From assembly GCF_000374145.1 (NCBI RefSeq), contig NZ_KB893654.1, forward strand, positions 1,018,995-1,082,994: 64,000 nucleotides of DNA, in the 5' to 3' direction. Position numbers and translations under genes: made by a program. Shown piece by piece: positions 40,268-49,210 of this stretch (position 1 is the first letter of the stretch; each line of letters opens with the position of its first letter). The DNA comes from Neomegalonema perideroedes DSM 15528. GTDB lineage: Bacteria; Pseudomonadota; Alphaproteobacteria; Rhodobacterales; Rhodobacteraceae. Below the pieces are notes generated by a model that was not told where the DNA came from, did no database searches, and saw only the letters and a list, made by a program, of their open reading frames with translations.

Positions 40268-41669
40268 GCGTCTTCTGCGCAAGGCGGCGCCGCGCTCCAC
40301 GGCGCTGCATCTCTCGCTGCGGTATTCGGCGTTGTATACGGCGGTGACGCTGCTCGTCTTCGCCTTCGCCTATGTCGAGATGCGGAGGGAGGTCTCCGAG
40401 ATGCTCGGCGACCAGCTCGAAGGCGAAGCCCAAATCCTGCGGGAGCGCTATCAGGATTTCGGCGTTCCGGGCGTGGTTGAAACTCTAGAGGCTCTGGTCT
40501 CCTTCAGCGCCCGGGGAAGCCGCTTCGCGCTCTTCGTCGGGCCGAAGGGCGAAAGGCTCTTCGCCAATACTCCTTTAACTCCGGAGGAGGCTCCGGGCCG
40601 CTTCATCGGCAAGGAGAAGGCCCGGATCGCGCCTTCCGACGAGGAGATGTCCGGCTATGAGCTGCGCCGGATCGCGCTGGGGCCGAACCAACTGATCCTC
40701 GGCGTGGGCGACCATATGCGCATGGAGATTCTGGAGGCGCTCGCGGCGGCGCTCGCGGTGGGCTTCGCGCTGATCGCCGCCACGGGGCTGGTCTTCGGCC
40801 TGTCGATCGGGCGGCGGACGGAAAGGCGGCTTCAGGAGATCGACCAGACCCTGACCGCCGTGGGACGCGGCGGCATCGGCCTGCGCATCCCGGAGGACCC
40901 GCGCCAGACGAACGAGCTTCTGCGGCTCTCCGGCTCGATCAACGCGACGCTCGGCGAACTGGAGAAGCTGATGGAGAGGCAAAAGCGCATCTCCGCCGAC
41001 ATCGCCCATGATCTGAAGACGCCCTTGCAGCGTCTGCGCCAGCGTCTGGAGCGCTTCGGTCTGGGCTTCGCTCCGGAATCTCCGGAGGCCGCGGAGATCG
41101 AGCAGGCTCTGGAATCCGTCGATCATCTGATGAGCGTGTTTCAGGCGATCCTGAGAATCGCGGAGATCGAGGATCATCGCCGCCGCGCCCGTTTCGCGTC
41201 TGCGGATCTCGCGGAGATCGCCGCGCGCGTCCATGACGCTTATGAGCCCGTCGCCGAGGAGAACGGCCAGATCCTGCGGCTGAAGCTTCCCGGGCGGCCC
41301 GCGCAAGTCTTCGGCGACGGCGAATTGATCGCTCAGGCGGCGGTGAACGCGGTGGAGAACGGCTTGCGCCATTGCCCGCCCGGCGCGCAGATCGAATGTG
41401 AGGTCGGAGAGGCGGAGGGCGCGCCCTTCCTGCGGATCTCCGACGACGGCCCCGGCCTTCCGCCTGAGGAGATGGAGAAGGTCTTCGAGAAATTCCATCG
41501 CGTGGAGCGCAGCCGCACCACCCCCGGCAACGGCCTCGGGCTGGCTCTGGTCAAGGCGGTCGCCGATCTGCATGAAGCTCAGGTCGGGCTTGAGAATCTC
41601 CGCCCCGGCCTGCGGCTGGAGATCCGTTTCCCGCCTGTGCAGAGGAGCGGCGCCCGGCGGCTCCCTTGA
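40260..41669 (+). CDS. Sensor histidine kinase
   Basis: A 469-residue kinase. It has a first membrane segment at about residues 20-40, an extracytoplasmic sensor of about 110 residues, a second membrane segment at about 158-182, then HAMP. The H-box is SADIAHDLKTPLQRLRQRLE (histidine near 250), followed by NAVENGLRHC (N box), SDDGPGLPPEEME and TPGNGLGLALVKAV (G boxes). It pairs with the response regulator it overlaps. The signal is unknown; PhoQ- or PmrB-like envelope stress is a guess from the neighbouring lipid-modification genes. Confidence 0.93.
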   Translation: MLRRLLRKAAPRSTALHLSLRYSALYTAVTLLVFAFAYVEMRREVSEMLGDQLEGEAQILRERYQDFGVPGVVETLEALVSFSARGSRFALFVGPKGERLFANTPLTPEEAPGRFIGKEKARIAPSDEEMSGYELRRIALGPNQLILGVGDHMRMEILEALAAALAVGFALIAATGLVFGLSIGRRTERRLQEIDQTLTAVGRGGIGLRIPEDPRQTNELLRLSGSINATLGELEKLMERQKRISADIAHDLKTPLQRLRQRLERFGLGFAPESPEAAEIEQALESVDHLMSVFQAILRIAEIEDHRRRARFASADLAEIAARVHDAYEPVAEENGQILRLKLPGRPAQVFGDGELIAQAAVNAVENGLRHCPPGAQIECEVGEAEGAPFLRISDDGPGLPPEEMEKVFEKFHRVERSRTTPGNGLGLALVKAVADLHEAQVGLENLRPGLRLEIRFPPVQRSGARRLP

Positions 41670-42114
41670 GCGGGGGCGGTTGAAGGCCGCCTCCCGCCGC
41701 GCGTCCCTTCGCCGCCGCCGGTTTTCCTGCGGCGAGATTCGGACCGGAAAAGAGGCGGAAAGCTCCGTCCAAAAGAGGATGATCCGCAGGAATCCTCCGC
41801 GAAACCGGCGTCCGGGGCCGCGCCTCCCATGGCGGACGGCCTCCCGCCATGGGAGGCTTCAACCGCGTCGGAATTGCGCGGAATTTTCAGGTAGGAAACT
41901 GAATATCCTCAAAAAATATCCAAAGTTTGAGGGGGCGGCCAATATCCTTCAAGGCGCGGCTCCCCTCGGCGAAGGAGTCTCAAAGGTGGATCAACGTGTG
42001 CGTCCTAATCATAGGTTGCATAAAATTTATGATTTGTTAAATTTTCGTATATGGAGCGCTGCGAAGCGTCCTATCTGATTCCTGCTTAGCCGCACCACCT
42101 CTAGGGAGTCCGTC
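41670..42114. promoter_or_regulatory. 445-bp region upstream of the fimbrial operon
   Basis: No gene seen. It contains a 14-bp inverted repeat at 41823-41857 (GCCTCCCATGGCGG and its complement), a possible terminator for the kinase operon, although without a T-run. Three AATATCC boxes start at 41902, 41915 and 41941, and a CCTCAAA/TTTGAGG dyad spans 41907-41932. A strongly AT-rich segment at about 42010-42055 with several candidate -10 sequences is the probable pilin promoter. Confidence 0.5.
41823..41857. terminator. Inverted repeat downstream of the kinase gene
   Basis: A 14-base stem with GCCTCCCATGGCGG on the left and its complement on the right, and a loop of about seven bases. It lies 150 bp after the kinase stop. 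It could terminate the two-component operon, but there is no T-run, so it could also be an unrelated dyad. Confidence 0.45.
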
Positions 42115-42735
42115 ATGAACAAGAAAACCCTCGCCGCCGTTGCGGCCCTCCTCGCCGCGCCCTTCGCCGCGCCGGGCTACGCCCAGACCGCCCCGGAGCA
42201 GACCGTCGTGTTCTCGCTCGCCGCCAAGGTCGCCCCTTCCTGCCGCTTCACGACCTCCGACACCTCCTCGCGGGTGCGGTTCAGCGGCACCGCCGATTTC
42301 GGCACCCTGACGAGCACCTATCAGGGCGGCGGCACCAGCGTGACGAAACTCGCTCAGATCAAGACCCTCAATCTCAACGGCCTGAACCCCGCTGCGGATC
42401 ATGGCGACAGCTACGCGTTCTTCGTCTACTGCAACCCCGGCGCCGCGGCTCATCTGACCTATAACCGGGGCACGCATCTGATCACCGACGGCGGCGACAC
42501 CGCCGCGAAAAGGATCCCCTACAGCGCCCTCGTCAAGGTGGGCGGCTCTGAGGAGTTTGTGAATAAAGTCGACGGAGACACCACCACGATCACCGGCGCC
42601 GATATGGCCGTCGCCGCCAATCGGGCGATCGCGCTGAAATTCCAGATCTCGAATTTCCTCGATTACAACGGCTCCGTCACGAAGCAGGTCGGCGATTACG
42701 CCGACACCTTCACCATCTCCCTCGCGGGGCAGTAA
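42115..42735 (+). CDS. Probable major fimbrial subunit of a chaperone-usher pilus
   Basis: A 206-residue secreted protein. The signal peptide is MNKKTLAAVAALLAAPF, ending GYAQ. The mature part has only two cysteines (SCRFTT near residue 42 and YCNPGAA near residue 103), many Ser/Thr/Gly residues, and a terminal FTISLAGQ strand, as expected of a donor-strand-exchange pilin. The family assignment rests on context: chaperone, usher and tip-like genes follow. A GC-rich hairpin after the stop may raise its level over the downstream genes. Confidence 0.72.
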   Translation: MNKKTLAAVAALLAAPFAAPGYAQTAPEQTVVFSLAAKVAPSCRFTTSDTSSRVRFSGTADFGTLTSTYQGGGTSVTKLAQIKTLNLNGLNPAADHGDSYAFFVYCNPGAAAHLTYNRGTHLITDGGDTAAKRIPYSALVKVGGSEEFVNKVDGDTTTITGADMAVAANRAIALKFQISNFLDYNGSVTKQVGDYADTFTISLAGQ

Positions 42736-42749
42736 GCTGCGAAGTTCGG

Positions 42750-42774
42750 GCGGCGGAGCCTTGCGTTCCGCCGC
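42750..42774 (+). terminator. Hairpin between pilin and chaperone genes
   Basis: GCGGCGGA and TCCGCCGC form an 8-bp stem with a 9-base loop, followed by a modest T-rich stretch. It may be a partial terminator, giving more pilin than assembly machinery. Confidence 0.5.
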
Positions 42775-42879
42775 TCGATTCTTCGTCTGGAGGCGTTTCA
42801 GACCGCGCCGACATCATGAAGATGAAGCCCCCGGTCCCGTCGGAGCGCGGCTTCATGAAAATCGGCCAGGGGCGGAGCC

Positions 42880-43563
42880 ATGATCAAAAGAACAATGCGC
42901 GCGATGATCTTCGTCGCCCTGCTGACGGGCTGGGCGATTCCGGAAGCGCAGGCTTTCGAGATTTCTCCGATCAGCCAGCATCTTGAAGCCCATGGCCCCG
43001 GAGTCCGGGGACGCCTCACCTTGCGCAATCCGCGCGACGCCATCCTTCCCGTCCAGACTCGCGTGATGCGGCGCCATGTGGCCGAAGACGGCCGAATGAC
43101 TCTGACGCCCGCCGATGCGGATTTCCTCATCTTTCCGCCTCAGGCGCTCGTGCGCCCCAACAGCGCGCAGGCGATTCAATTCCAGTATGTCGGCGAGCCG
43201 CTCGCCGAAGGCAGATCCTATGTGCTCTATGTGAGCGAGGTTCCGGTCGCCTCGACGGGCTCCGTAATCGTGCGGATGGTCTTCGAGATGGGCGCCGCGA
43301 TCTATATTTATCCGCCCGGCGCGCAAACCGATCTCCGGCTTGAAAGCGTGACCCCCCTGCCGGGCGGCGGCGCCGAGGTGCGGGTGCGCAATTCAGGCGC
43401 GCGCCATGGCGTCCTGCTGAACGGCCTGATCGCCGTGCCCGGCGCGGAGACGGCTCTCGCGGCTTATGGTCAGGCCGCCCGAACCGCGCCGGAAAGCGCG
43501 ATCGTGCCCCCGCATTCCGTGCGGCGCTTCGTGATCGGGGGCGCTTCCGCGCAAAGGCCATGA
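42880..43563 (+). CDS. Periplasmic fimbrial chaperone
   Basis: A 227-residue PapD-like chaperone. A signal peptide (MIKRTMRAMIFVALLTGW, ending AQA) is followed by FEISPISQHLEAHGPG. The conserved Arg-containing strand is VRGRLTLRNPRDAILPVQ, and the late strand LVRPNSAQAIQFQY is the usual F1-G1 edge. The second domain is short, as in CS1-type chaperones. It stabilises subunits in the periplasm. It overlaps the usher gene by four bases. Confidence 0.85.
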   Translation: MIKRTMRAMIFVALLTGWAIPEAQAFEISPISQHLEAHGPGVRGRLTLRNPRDAILPVQTRVMRRHVAEDGRMTLTPADADFLIFPPQALVRPNSAQAIQFQYVGEPLAEGRSYVLYVSEVPVASTGSVIVRMVFEMGAAIYIYPPGAQTDLRLESVTPLPGGGAEVRVRNSGARHGVLLNGLIAVPGAETALAAYGQAARTAPESAIVPPHSVRRFVIGGASAQRP

Positions 43564-46073
43564 CGCAGGCGATGGGACGGGGGGCAGCCTCAGGAGCGGC
43601 CTTTCTCATCGCGGTTTTCTGTGGAGGTTCGGGCGCCGCGCAGACGCCGGATCCTCTTTCGCCTGAAGTCCGGGAGGTTCTGGAGGCGGGATATGACGCG
43701 GAAGGCTTCGATCCGGGGCGACGCGCGGCGGAAGTCCCGCTTCCGCTGCATATGCGCGGAGTCCTTGCCGGAGATCTGCGGGTCCGCCTGCGCGGAGAAA
43801 TTCTAGTCGGCGCGGATCCGCGGCAATTGGCCGAGGCTCTGGCGGAGGTTCTGAATGCGGAGACTTTAGAGCGTCTGCGCGCCTTGGGGCCGGATTACGC
43901 CACGCCTGAGGAATTGGCCGCGGCGGGATTGCGGCTCAGCTATGATCCCGGCGCGCTGACGCTGGAGGCGGATGCGGCGGCGTCCGCTTTTCAGGATCTC
44001 GACCTCTTCCTTTCACGCGGCGCGGATTTCTCGAATCTCGATTTGATCGAGCCGGCCCGCTTCTCGCTGGGCGTCGACGGCTCCCTCTCCCTCACGCAAA
44101 ACCTGAATCGCGGCGGAGATCCGAACATAGGCGCCTATGTCGACGGCTTCGCCAATTTCGGCGGTCCAGACGGCGTTTATGTGGATTTCGCAGGACGCGT
44201 CGACCTGTCGCCGCAGGTTGCGGGCGACCGCCTGCATCGCGACCGGCTGACCCTCTTCAAAGACGACCGCGAAAGAGCGACGCGATATTCCGCCGTCGAC
44301 GTCTCTCTGGATCCGCCTCCCCTGATCGGCGCGCCGGATTGGCTGGGCGTCTCCGTGGAGCGCCGTTATTCCGAGATCGACCCGAACCGCCTCATCCGGT
44401 CTCTGGGTCAGCGCTCCATCCTGCTGGAGCGCCCGGCCGTGGTCGAGGTCTGGGTGAACGGCGCGCTCGTCAGCCGCTTTCGGGCGCCGTCCGGACGCGT
44501 CAATCTGAACGACATTCCCTTCGTGGATTTGGGCAATGAGGTGACGATCTACGTCGAAGACGAACTCGGACGCCGCCAGCTCGATTCCTTCTCCTTCTCC
44601 TCGGGAGACAGCCTGCTGGCGCCCGGCCTCTCGGAGTTCGGTCTTGCGGCGGGCGCCCGGCAACAGGATTTCACGGCGGGCGTGGAGTGGGAGACCGATG
44701 ATTTCGGCGCTCAGGGATATTACCGGCGCGGCGTGACCCCGAATTTGACGCTCGGCGCGGGCGCGGGCGCCGGGAAAGGCGAATTTCTGGCCGCCTCCCT
44801 GCACGCCGTGGCGGCGCTGCCCTATGGCGTCGGCCAACTCGACGCCGCATGGTCGACCCGTCAGGGCGATTCAGGCGAGCGGCGTTCCGGCTTCGCCGCC
44901 GCCGCCAGCTACGACGCTTCTTTTGAAGGCGCTTTCCACGGGCGCGATCAAATCGCTTTGCGGGTCGAATATCGCTCCGACGGCTTCTCGAATTTCAGCG
45001 GCTTGGAGAACATGGAGCGTTTTTCCGGATCGGCCGCCTATCATCTCGGCCTGAACGAGCGCACGAGCCTGAATCTCGGAGCCCGCTACGGAAGCCATGG
45101 CGGTCTGGACGAATTCTCGTTGCGGGCTGGAATCTCGCATCGCTTCCGGGCGCTTTCGACCTCTCTGCTCGTCGAGCATGTCCAGAGGGACGCAAGAGAA
45201 GATGAAACGCGTCTCCTCCTCTCGGCCTCCATGCCCATAGACGAGGATTCCACGCTCTCCGCCTCCTACGCCAGCGCGCGGGAGCGGGCGACCCTCGATT
45301 ATCGCAAGCGCCATCAGGATCGCGTCGGAGATTATGGCTATAATCTGCGGGCGGAGCGCGATGACGGCTCCATGAGCCTCTATGGGCGGGCGGATTACAT
45401 CGGCAACCGCTTCGAGGCCTCTGCGAGCGTCGATCATCTTGCGCCAGACGTCGACTCGCTGTTCGGGCGCGATGCGCCTTTGGTCGGCGCCGTGCGGGTG
45501 GGATCGGGCGTCGCCGTGGCGGACGGTCATTTCGGCGTCGGCCGACGCGTCGGTCAGGGCTTCTTCCTCGTGAAGCCCCACGCCACTTTAGACGAGGCGC
45601 GCCTCGCCATAGGCCGCGGCGCGGATCAAAGCGTCTCCGTGAGAACGGACGGATGGGGGCCGATTCTTGCGCCCGCCTCTGGCGGCTATCGCGTGTCGGA
45701 GGTCGCTCTGAGCGTGGAGGAGGCGCCGATCGGCTATGACCTTGGTCCGGGCGTCTATGCGATGCAGACCGGCGCGAGAGGCGGCGGCGTCATTCTGATC
45801 GGCGGCGAAGCCTTTTATTCTGCGCGCGGCGTCTTGCTGGATTCTCAAGGCGAGCCCCTGACTCTGCGTTATGGAAAATTGATCCCTCTCCAAGGCGGCC
45901 ATCCGGCGGTGGATCTCTTCACCAACGCCGCCGGGGTGTTTTTTGCGGGCGGCCTTGCGCCTGGGCCTCATGAGCTTGAGGTGGACGGAGAAAGACTCAG
46001 GGTGGAGATTCAAGCGCCCCGCGAAGGGGCTCTGATCGAATTAGGCGAAGTATCTCTGGGAGGCGGCCTATGA
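43560..46073 (+). CDS. Outer-membrane fimbrial usher
   Basis: An 837-residue usher. The signal peptide ends near AQTPD. The long central region has alternating amphipathic strands (for example GFANFGGPDGVYVDFAGRVD and many paired aromatic strands), typical of the 24-strand pore. The plug-like segment VVEVWVNGALVSRFRAPSGR lies at about residues 295-314. The C-terminal VDLFTNAAGVFFAGGLAPGP and ELEVDGERL resemble the CS1-type usher terminal domain. It overlaps both chaperone and tip genes by four bases. Confidence 0.85.
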   Translation: MTQAMGRGAASGAAFLIAVFCGGSGAAQTPDPLSPEVREVLEAGYDAEGFDPGRRAAEVPLPLHMRGVLAGDLRVRLRGEILVGADPRQLAEALAEVLNAETLERLRALGPDYATPEELAAAGLRLSYDPGALTLEADAAASAFQDLDLFLSRGADFSNLDLIEPARFSLGVDGSLSLTQNLNRGGDPNIGAYVDGFANFGGPDGVYVDFAGRVDLSPQVAGDRLHRDRLTLFKDDRERATRYSAVDVSLDPPPLIGAPDWLGVSVERRYSEIDPNRLIRSLGQRSILLERPAVVEVWVNGALVSRFRAPSGRVNLNDIPFVDLGNEVTIYVEDELGRRQLDSFSFSSGDSLLAPGLSEFGLAAGARQQDFTAGVEWETDDFGAQGYYRRGVTPNLTLGAGAGAGKGEFLAASLHAVAALPYGVGQLDAAWSTRQGDSGERRSGFAAAASYDASFEGAFHGRDQIALRVEYRSDGFSNFSGLENMERFSGSAAYHLGLNERTSLNLGARYGSHGGLDEFSLRAGISHRFRALSTSLLVEHVQRDAREDETRLLLSASMPIDEDSTLSASYASARERATLDYRKRHQDRVGDYGYNLRAERDDGSMSLYGRADYIGNRFEASASVDHLAPDVDSLFGRDAPLVGAVRVGSGVAVADGHFGVGRRVGQGFFLVKPHATLDEARLAIGRGADQSVSVRTDGWGPILAPASGGYRVSEVALSVEEAPIGYDLGPGVYAMQTGARGGGVILIGGEAFYSARGVLLDSQGEPLTLRYGKLIPLQGGHPAVDLFTNAAGVFFAGGLAPGPHELEVDGERLRVEIQAPREGALIELGEVSLGGGL

Positions 46074-46921
46074 GGAAGAAACCATCGAACCGACTGCTCT
46101 TGATCCTCGCCGCCTTCCCTGTTTTCGCGCTGTCTGCTCAGGACGCGCGGGCCTGCGCGCTGACGGCGGCCGAGCTGACGACTTCGGCGCATTCGACGAA
46201 TTTGGAGTATGATCCTCGCTCGCCTGAAGATTTCCGCGTTTTTCTGAAGGCGGAGTTCGACGGGGAGATCGATCCGGGGCTCTGCGCCCAAGAGTCGATC
46301 ACCATTGAGCTGGAGACCGCCGGAGTTCATGCGCTGGCGAGGGACGGAGGCGGCGGCGCCTTGAGTATGCGTTTCCTGAATCAGGGGAAAATAACCTCTG
46401 GCCGACCCTTCATGGAGATTCTGCGGAATCAATTCTCTTTGGCGGGCGATTATCGCCAGAGATTTCGAGTTTATTTAGATGCGGATCCTCTGAACGCCCT
46501 TAATCTTGAGCTTCAGGCGACGGCGACGCCGATCACGCATTTCGTGCATGGAGCCTTTTCGACAAGCATAGACTTCGGGCAGATCGGCGACGGCGAGATC
46601 CAGCCGCGGCTGGACAGCTCGATTCTGGAGAAGACCGTGGATTTCATCTATCAGGCGAATATGCCTGTAAAGGTGACGCTCGAATCTCTGGGCGGGGGGC
46701 ATCTTCGCTTGGAGGGGCGGCCCGATCTGACGCCGATTCCCTATACGGTCAAAATAAACGACGCGCCTGTCAGGATCGGGCCTGAGCATGAGAAAGCGCT
46801 TGATCTGGGGCTGGGGCAAAATAAATCAGGAACTATCAGCGTGCTCTTAGGCGATGTGGTCGGGTTGTCGGCCGGGTCTTATAGCGATCAGCTCACCGTG
46901 GTGTTCACGCCGAATTATTGA
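46070..46921 (+). CDS. Probable fimbrial tip or minor subunit
   Basis: A 283-residue secreted protein. The signal peptide (MRKKPSNRLLLILAAFPV, ending ARA) is followed by cysteines at about residues 27 and 68. Two beta-rich halves are visible; the second (about 155-283) ends YSDQLTVVFTPNY, a pilin-like terminal strand, so the first may be an adhesin-like domain. Its position after the usher matches tip-adhesin genes of CS1-type operons. I do not recognise the receptor-binding part. Confidence 0.65.
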   Translation: MRKKPSNRLLLILAAFPVFALSAQDARACALTAAELTTSAHSTNLEYDPRSPEDFRVFLKAEFDGEIDPGLCAQESITIELETAGVHALARDGGGGALSMRFLNQGKITSGRPFMEILRNQFSLAGDYRQRFRVYLDADPLNALNLELQATATPITHFVHGAFSTSIDFGQIGDGEIQPRLDSSILEKTVDFIYQANMPVKVTLESLGGGHLRLEGRPDLTPIPYTVKINDAPVRIGPEHEKALDLGLGQNKSGTISVLLGDVVGLSAGSYSDQLTVVFTPNY

Positions 46922-47185
46922 TATTCGAACATATGATGTCCGCCATGCGGAGATCTGTTCTTGGTTCTGGCGTTTCATCATCTTGGCGAAACGCCCTGAC
47001 GACGCCAAGGCCCTGCTCGCCTCGGCCTGACGCCTCCTCCCTCGCTCAGGTTCAGCCATAACGCGTGCATAGGCGATCCCGAAGCAGGAGGGAGAATCGG
47101 ATCCGAAGGCGGTCGGCGAGCGGAGAAGTTGAAAAATCCGGGTCGCAGAGCGGGGCGGCGGCGTCCAATATCCATCAGTCGTTCT

Positions 47186-48520
47186 TCAGCTCGGGAAGAA
47201 GCGATTGGCCGGGCGCGGCAGACCAAGATGATCGCGCAGGGTGGCGCCCGCGTAGTCGCGGCGGAAGATCCCGCGCCTCTGGAGTTCGGGAACCACCTTA
47301 TCGACGAAATCGACCAGCCCGTCCGGCAGATAGGGAAAGGTCAGATTGAAGCCGTCGGATCCCTCGGTCTCCAGCCATTCCTGCATTTCGTCGGCGATGC
47401 TCCGCGGCGTGCCGACGAAGGCCAGCCCGCCATAGCCGCCGAGCCTCTGCGCCAATTGGCGGACGGTCAGCCCCTCCGCGCGGGCCAGTTCGATCACCCG
47501 CTCACGGCTGGATTTGCTGTCGTTGGTCTCAGGGATCTCCGGCAAGGGGCCGTCCGGATCGAAGCCCGAAGCCTCGACGCCCAGCGCCACCGAAAGCGAG
47601 GCGATGGAGCTTTCGTAATTCACCAGAGCGTCCAGCCGCGCCCGCCGGTCCCGGGCCTCTTCGAGGCTGTCCGCGACGAGGACCAGAGCGCCGGGCAGGA
47701 TCTTGATCGCGTCGCGCGACCGGCCCGCGCGCTCGGCTCGCCCCTTCACATCGGCGGCGAAGGCCCGCCCTTCGGCCAGAGTGCGGGGGGCGGCGAAGAC
47801 CACCTCGGCGGTTTCGGCCGCCAGCCGCCGCCCCGGTTCGGAGGCTCCGGCCTGCACGATCACCGGCCAGCCCTGCACGGGGCGCGCGATGTTGAGCGGT
47901 CCGCGCACCGACAGATGCGCGCCCTTATGATCCAGAACATGCATCTTCTCCGGATCGAAGAAGATCCCGCTTTCGGCGTCCTGAACGAAGGCGTCGTCGG
48001 CGAAGCTGTCCCAGAGCCCCGTCACGACGTCGTAGAATTCGCGCGCGCGGTCATAGCGTTCGGCGTGGGCGACATGCTCTTCGCGGCCGAAGTTCAGCGC
48101 CGCGTCGGGATTGGCGGTGGTGACGACGTTCCAGCCCGCGCGCCCGCCTGAAATATGGTCGAGCGAGGCGAAGCGCCGCGCGATGTGGAAAGGCTCGTCG
48201 AAGGTGGTCGAGGCCGTGGCCACCAGCCCGATGCGCTCCGTCACGGCCGCCAGCGCCGAGAGCAGCGTGAAGGGCTCGAAGGAGGTGGTCGTCTGGCTGC
48301 GCCTCAGGGCCTCGAGGGGCATGTTGAGCACCGCCAGATGATCGGCCATGAAGAAGGCGTCGAACTTCCCCTCTTCGAGCTTTTGCGCCAGCTTCGCCAG
48401 TTTCGGGAAGCTGAAATTGGCGTCCTTCCATGCGCCGGGCCAGCGCCATGCGCCCGTATGCAGACTGACGGGCCGCATGAAGGCGCCCAGATGAAGCTGG
48501 CGTTTTCCGGTTCCGGTCAT
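47186..48520 (-). CDS. LLM-class flavin-dependent monooxygenase (NtaA/SnaA/DmoA type)
   Basis: A 444-residue luciferase-like FMN monooxygenase. The start at 48520 has AAGGAG at good spacing; a GTG nine codons upstream does not. It has HLGAFMRPVSLHTGAWRWPG (about residues 8-27), KFDAFFMADHLAV, and FASLDHISGGRAGWNVVTTA (about 122-141), all typical of the NtaA subfamily. Members oxidise organosulfur, nitrogen or related small compounds with reduced FMN. It ends the minus-strand cluster that starts with a peptide-type binding protein at 56007. Confidence 0.88.
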   Translation of the reverse strand: MTGTGKRQLHLGAFMRPVSLHTGAWRWPGAWKDANFSFPKLAKLAQKLEEGKFDAFFMADHLAVLNMPLEALRRSQTTTSFEPFTLLSALAAVTERIGLVATASTTFDEPFHIARRFASLDHISGGRAGWNVVTTANPDAALNFGREEHVAHAERYDRAREFYDVVTGLWDSFADDAFVQDAESGIFFDPEKMHVLDHKGAHLSVRGPLNIARPVQGWPVIVQAGASEPGRRLAAETAEVVFAAPRTLAEGRAFAADVKGRAERAGRSRDAIKILPGALVLVADSLEEARDRRARLDALVNYESSIASLSVALGVEASGFDPDGPLPEIPETNDSKSSRERVIELARAEGLTVRQLAQRLGGYGGLAFVGTPRSIADEMQEWLETEGSDGFNLTFPYLPDGLVDFVDKVVPELQRRGIFRRDYAGATLRDHLGLPRPANRFFPS

Positions 48521-48583
48521 GTCGGCTCCTTCTTGATCCTTCGTCACAGGGGGCGCCCGAACGCCAGGGAACGCGCCTCCATC

Positions 48584-49192
48584 TTATTTCACAGGCGGCG
48601 TCGGCTCGCCCAGCGAAAGCATCAGGCGATTGGCCCAATTGAAGAAGGCGCTCGCGAAGACCGCGTCAAGGATTTCGTCGTCGGCGAGGCCCGCTGCGCG
48701 CAAAGCGGCGATCTCGGCGGCGCCGAAGGCCGAAGGCGTGCGGGTCAGCGCCGTCGCGGCTGCGGCTACGGCGTCCCAGCGCGGATCGATCCGGGCGGAG
48801 ACGCCTTCGTCCAGCAGGCGCTGAACCTCCGCGCCGCGCTTCGAATGATGAGCCGCGAAGCGCGCATGCACCGAAGCGCAGAAAATGCAGCCGTTGACGC
48901 GCGAAACCGCCGTGGCGGCCAATTCGCGCTCGGCGCGGGGGAGGCCGCCCTCCGTGTTGTAAAAGATGTCCTTATCCGTGCGGGTGCGCGCCGCCAGAGC
49001 CTCCGGCTCGCGGGCCAGCAGGCGGAAATAGGGCGATTTCGCGCGCGAGCGATCGACGAGGCCTTCATAATGGCGCTCGGTCAGCTCCGCCTCCTCCAGA
49101 GGCGGCAGCCAGGGCGCCCAGCCCAATTCCTCTTGGGTGAAGGCTTTAGGTTCGGCGTTGTCAGGATGCAGAATCACAGTCGCGATGGTCAT
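48584..49192 (-). CDS. Alkylhydroperoxidase/CMD-domain protein, Cys-pair type
   Basis: A 202-residue AhpD/CMD-fold protein. The catalytic cysteine pair lies in NGCIFCASVHARFAAH (about residues 99-114), with the following histidine typical of AhpD-like proteins. It resembles a family that recurs next to KPN_01858-type monooxygenases and peptide-type ABC genes. Its role, perhaps peroxide or lactone handling, is not known. It precedes the LLM gene by 63 bp. Confidence 0.78.
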   Translation of the reverse strand: MTIATVILHPDNAEPKAFTQEELGWAPWLPPLEEAELTERHYEGLVDRSRAKSPYFRLLAREPEALAARTRTDKDIFYNTEGGLPRAERELAATAVSRVNGCIFCASVHARFAAHHSKRGAEVQRLLDEGVSARIDPRWDAVAAAATALTRTPSAFGAAEIAALRAAGLADDEILDAVFASAFFNWANRLMLSLGEPTPPVK

Positions 49193-49210
49193 GATGCGGA
49201 CTCCGGTTGT

